Part shown: piece after piece, positions 62,326-64,000 of the stretch
Numbering within the stretch: the first letter of the stretch is position 1
How the letters are laid out: the number at the start of each line of letters is the position of its first letter
DNA from: Phycomyces blakesleeanus NRRL 1555(-)
Lineage: Eukaryota; Mucoromycota; Mucoromycetes; Mucorales; Phycomycetaceae
Length of the DNA stretch: 64,000 bases
Assembly: GCF_001638985.1 (NCBI RefSeq)
Contig: NW_017265145.1
Location: 992,001 to 1,056,000, forward strand
Direction: 5' to 3'
Position numbers and translations under genes: made by a program
The notes under the pieces: model-generated
What the model was told of the DNA's origin: nothing
Database searches by the model: none
What the model saw: the letters and a program-made list of their open reading frames with translations, nothing else

Positions 62326-64000
62326 TAACTTACGGTCTTTTGGCTGTAGGTAGCTCTTTGGTTTGATGCCGGTGCTCGCGTACTATGGCGATCAAGTGAT
62401 CAAGGAAAGGCCTGGACAAGAGTTACAGATATTGCAGAAAACGAACCAAGTTTTCTCTATGAGCATCCTTTTGATAACGAAAAGGTAAACATCACTATTG
62501 CTATTATCTCTCTTTGTAATAAATACAAGAATACCAAGAATAACCAAAATGTATATTTTATTTTATTTTATTATATTTTTTATTTATATGTTACAAGGCT
62601 TATGTGATTGGTAAAGGAAAGGTGCATTGGAAGACAGTCGATAGAGGAGCCAGTTGGCAGAAATTTGAGACGCCTATCGAACCCGCAGCCACTTTCCCTC
62701 ACCTCTCATTCCACGCTGAGCGACCCAACTATGTACTCTTTAATGGATTTAAATGCAACCTAGGTGGTTGGACTGGCATGGATTGTCATGGAGAGGTAAG
62801 TCAACAAAAGATAAATGGATATATAGATATATAGATATACGGTAAAGTGCAATGAGTTAATACTTAAAAAAACACATACAATCATATTTATATATATAAT
62901 TGGGTATTAGACGGAAGGAAATAAACTAAGCTCTGACATAATGATTTATAGTTTTATTATACTCTCAACAACTTTGAGGAGACTGCATTGTTACGTAGTC
63001 AGGCTACATACTGTATCTGGTCTCTATCAAGTGCCGCATTCGAAACTGCGCCTGTCAAGGAAGTTATGTGTGTCGAACCTGCTAAAAAGAGTGGAATGGC
63101 AAGTATGCTCGAATATGAAGAACTCCACTTGGTACAGTCCGAAGACTTTTTCAAGAACGAACAAGCCGTCAACTTTGGCTCTACCTCTGAAGTCCGGGGC
63201 GTGATAGCCATCAGTGCTGTCAATAGATTCCTTGTTGCTGCCATTAAACCCAAGCCAAGTGAGCCTGATATGGATCTCCAGATCTCACTCGATGGGGAAA
63301 ACTGGCATGAGGCTATATTTCCCGTTGACGCCAAGTTAGTTCACGAAAAGGCATACACTATTGTCGAATCAACAGGTACCTCTCTATTGGTCGACGTTCT
63401 CGACAGCGCTTCATCTACTGTAGGCACTCTGTACAAATCAAATTCAAATGGTACATTCTTTGTCAAGAGTCTCGAAAACACCAACCGCAACCAGCTTGGT
63501 ATCGTCGATTTTGAACGTGTCCAGGGTGTAGAGGGTGTTATGGTAGCAAACGTTGTTTCCAACGCCGCCCAAGTTAAAGCAGGCAGTGCAAAAAAGGCTC
63601 TTCAAACCCGAATGAGCTTCGACGATGGTGCTACATGGAGTCCAATCCAAAAAGTATATGATGCACAGGGAACTCTACTCAAATGCTCTGATGGTCCAGA
63701 TAAATGTGCACTACACCTTCACTCTGTAACCACCCCACGTAACAATGGCCAAGTGTTTACCTCAAAAGCTGCTGTAGGTGTTATGATGGGTGTTGGTAGC
63801 TACAACGATCATTTACTCGAATACGACGAATCAGATACGTTTTTATCAACCGACGGTGGTCTGAACTGGAAGTTAGTTCGTATGGGCGCACACAAATACG
63901 AGTTTGGAGACATGGGCGCTCTATTGGTGCTCGTCGACGATGAAAAAGAAATCGATCACATTTGGTGGAGTAAGAACCGAGGCAATACCTGGGAACGCTA
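62081..64000 (+). CDS. VPS10: VPS10/sortilin-type vacuolar sorting receptor, 5' part (523 residues in window)
   Basis: Four exons seen: 62081-62269, 62350-62484, 62598-62795, 62952 to the window edge, all in phase and open at base 64000. VPS10 cycles between late Golgi and endosome and sorts soluble hydrolases to the vacuole. The ATG at 62081 gives a basic start before a signal-anchor-like segment (about residues 24-40). In-frame ATGs a little downstream, next to S-S-T-L-L-W-F, could be the true start of a normal signal peptide ending V-M-A-Q. The ten-blade propeller is marked by Asp boxes: S-S-D-Q-G-K-A-W, T-V-D-R-G-A-S-W, S-F-D-D-G-A-T-W, S-T-D-G-G-L-N-W and S-K-N-R-G-N-T-W. Full fungal VPS10 is about 1500 residues, so roughly two thirds lies beyond the window. 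Confidence 0.95.

Overview
The window is nuclear DNA of an early-diverging filamentous fungus, most likely Mucoromycota (Mucorales type). The species cannot be named from sequence alone. The evidence is an AT-rich background, very intron-dense genes (up to 14 exons, short GT-AG introns plus two GC-AG introns), fungal-only families (GT15 mannosyltransferase, Tvp18, Pma-type H+-ATPase, PMT2-type O-mannosyltransferase) and decayed DDE transposons and MITE-like elements between genes. I joined exons by hand from splice consensus, phase and family similarity. Reading frame closes across every junction of every multi-exon model given with exon coordinates.

Layout. 0.9-8.9 kb: an NTF2-like protein (+), a Dsc2/UBAC2-type rhomboid pseudoprotease with a C-terminal UBA/CUE domain (-) and a P-type plasma-membrane H+-ATPase (-). 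9.3-12.5 kb: a dead DDE transposase and a dispersed repeat. 12.7-17.3 kb: a Kre2/Ktr-like alpha-mannosyltransferase (+) and a glutamate decarboxylase (-). 17.4-24.0 kb: a gene-poor stretch with a telomere-like heptamer array, a 762-bp MITE with TA target duplication, a dispersed repeat and a 137-bp MITE. 24.1-36.7 kb: Kin17 (+), an HSL-type alpha/beta hydrolase (-), a desert, then Prp4 (-), a PMT (+) and dynamitin (-) packed tightly. 37.6-40.9 kb: a decayed Bre4/FUSC-type membrane transporter and another dispersed repeat. 42.0-50.1 kb: Tvp18 (+), a DUF202 membrane protein (+), a 49-residue CCHC zinc-knuckle microprotein (+), a 98-residue unknown protein (+) and a 6-phosphofructo-2-kinase (-). 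50.2-57.9 kb: repeats, a possible structured RNA and eroded coding fragments. 58.0-64.0 kb: a kelch-domain single-pass membrane protein (+) and the 5' part of VPS10 (+), cut by the window end.

The genes do not form a metabolic cluster. Several serve the secretory pathway (PMT, GT15, Tvp18, VPS10, Dsc2-like), and the rest are housekeeping (H+-ATPase, Prp4, dynamitin, Kin17, PFK-2, GAD). The most notable signals are: microexons in GAD (two of 16 nt) and PFK-2 (one of 13 nt); a PFK-2 whose bisphosphatase motif reads RAG instead of RHG; a GT15 enzyme with Gln at a position that is normally Glu; the spliced zinc-knuckle microprotein; and a GC-richer, foldable, possibly Pol III-type locus near 52.2-52.54 kb. 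I saw no complete new defence or biosynthetic system.
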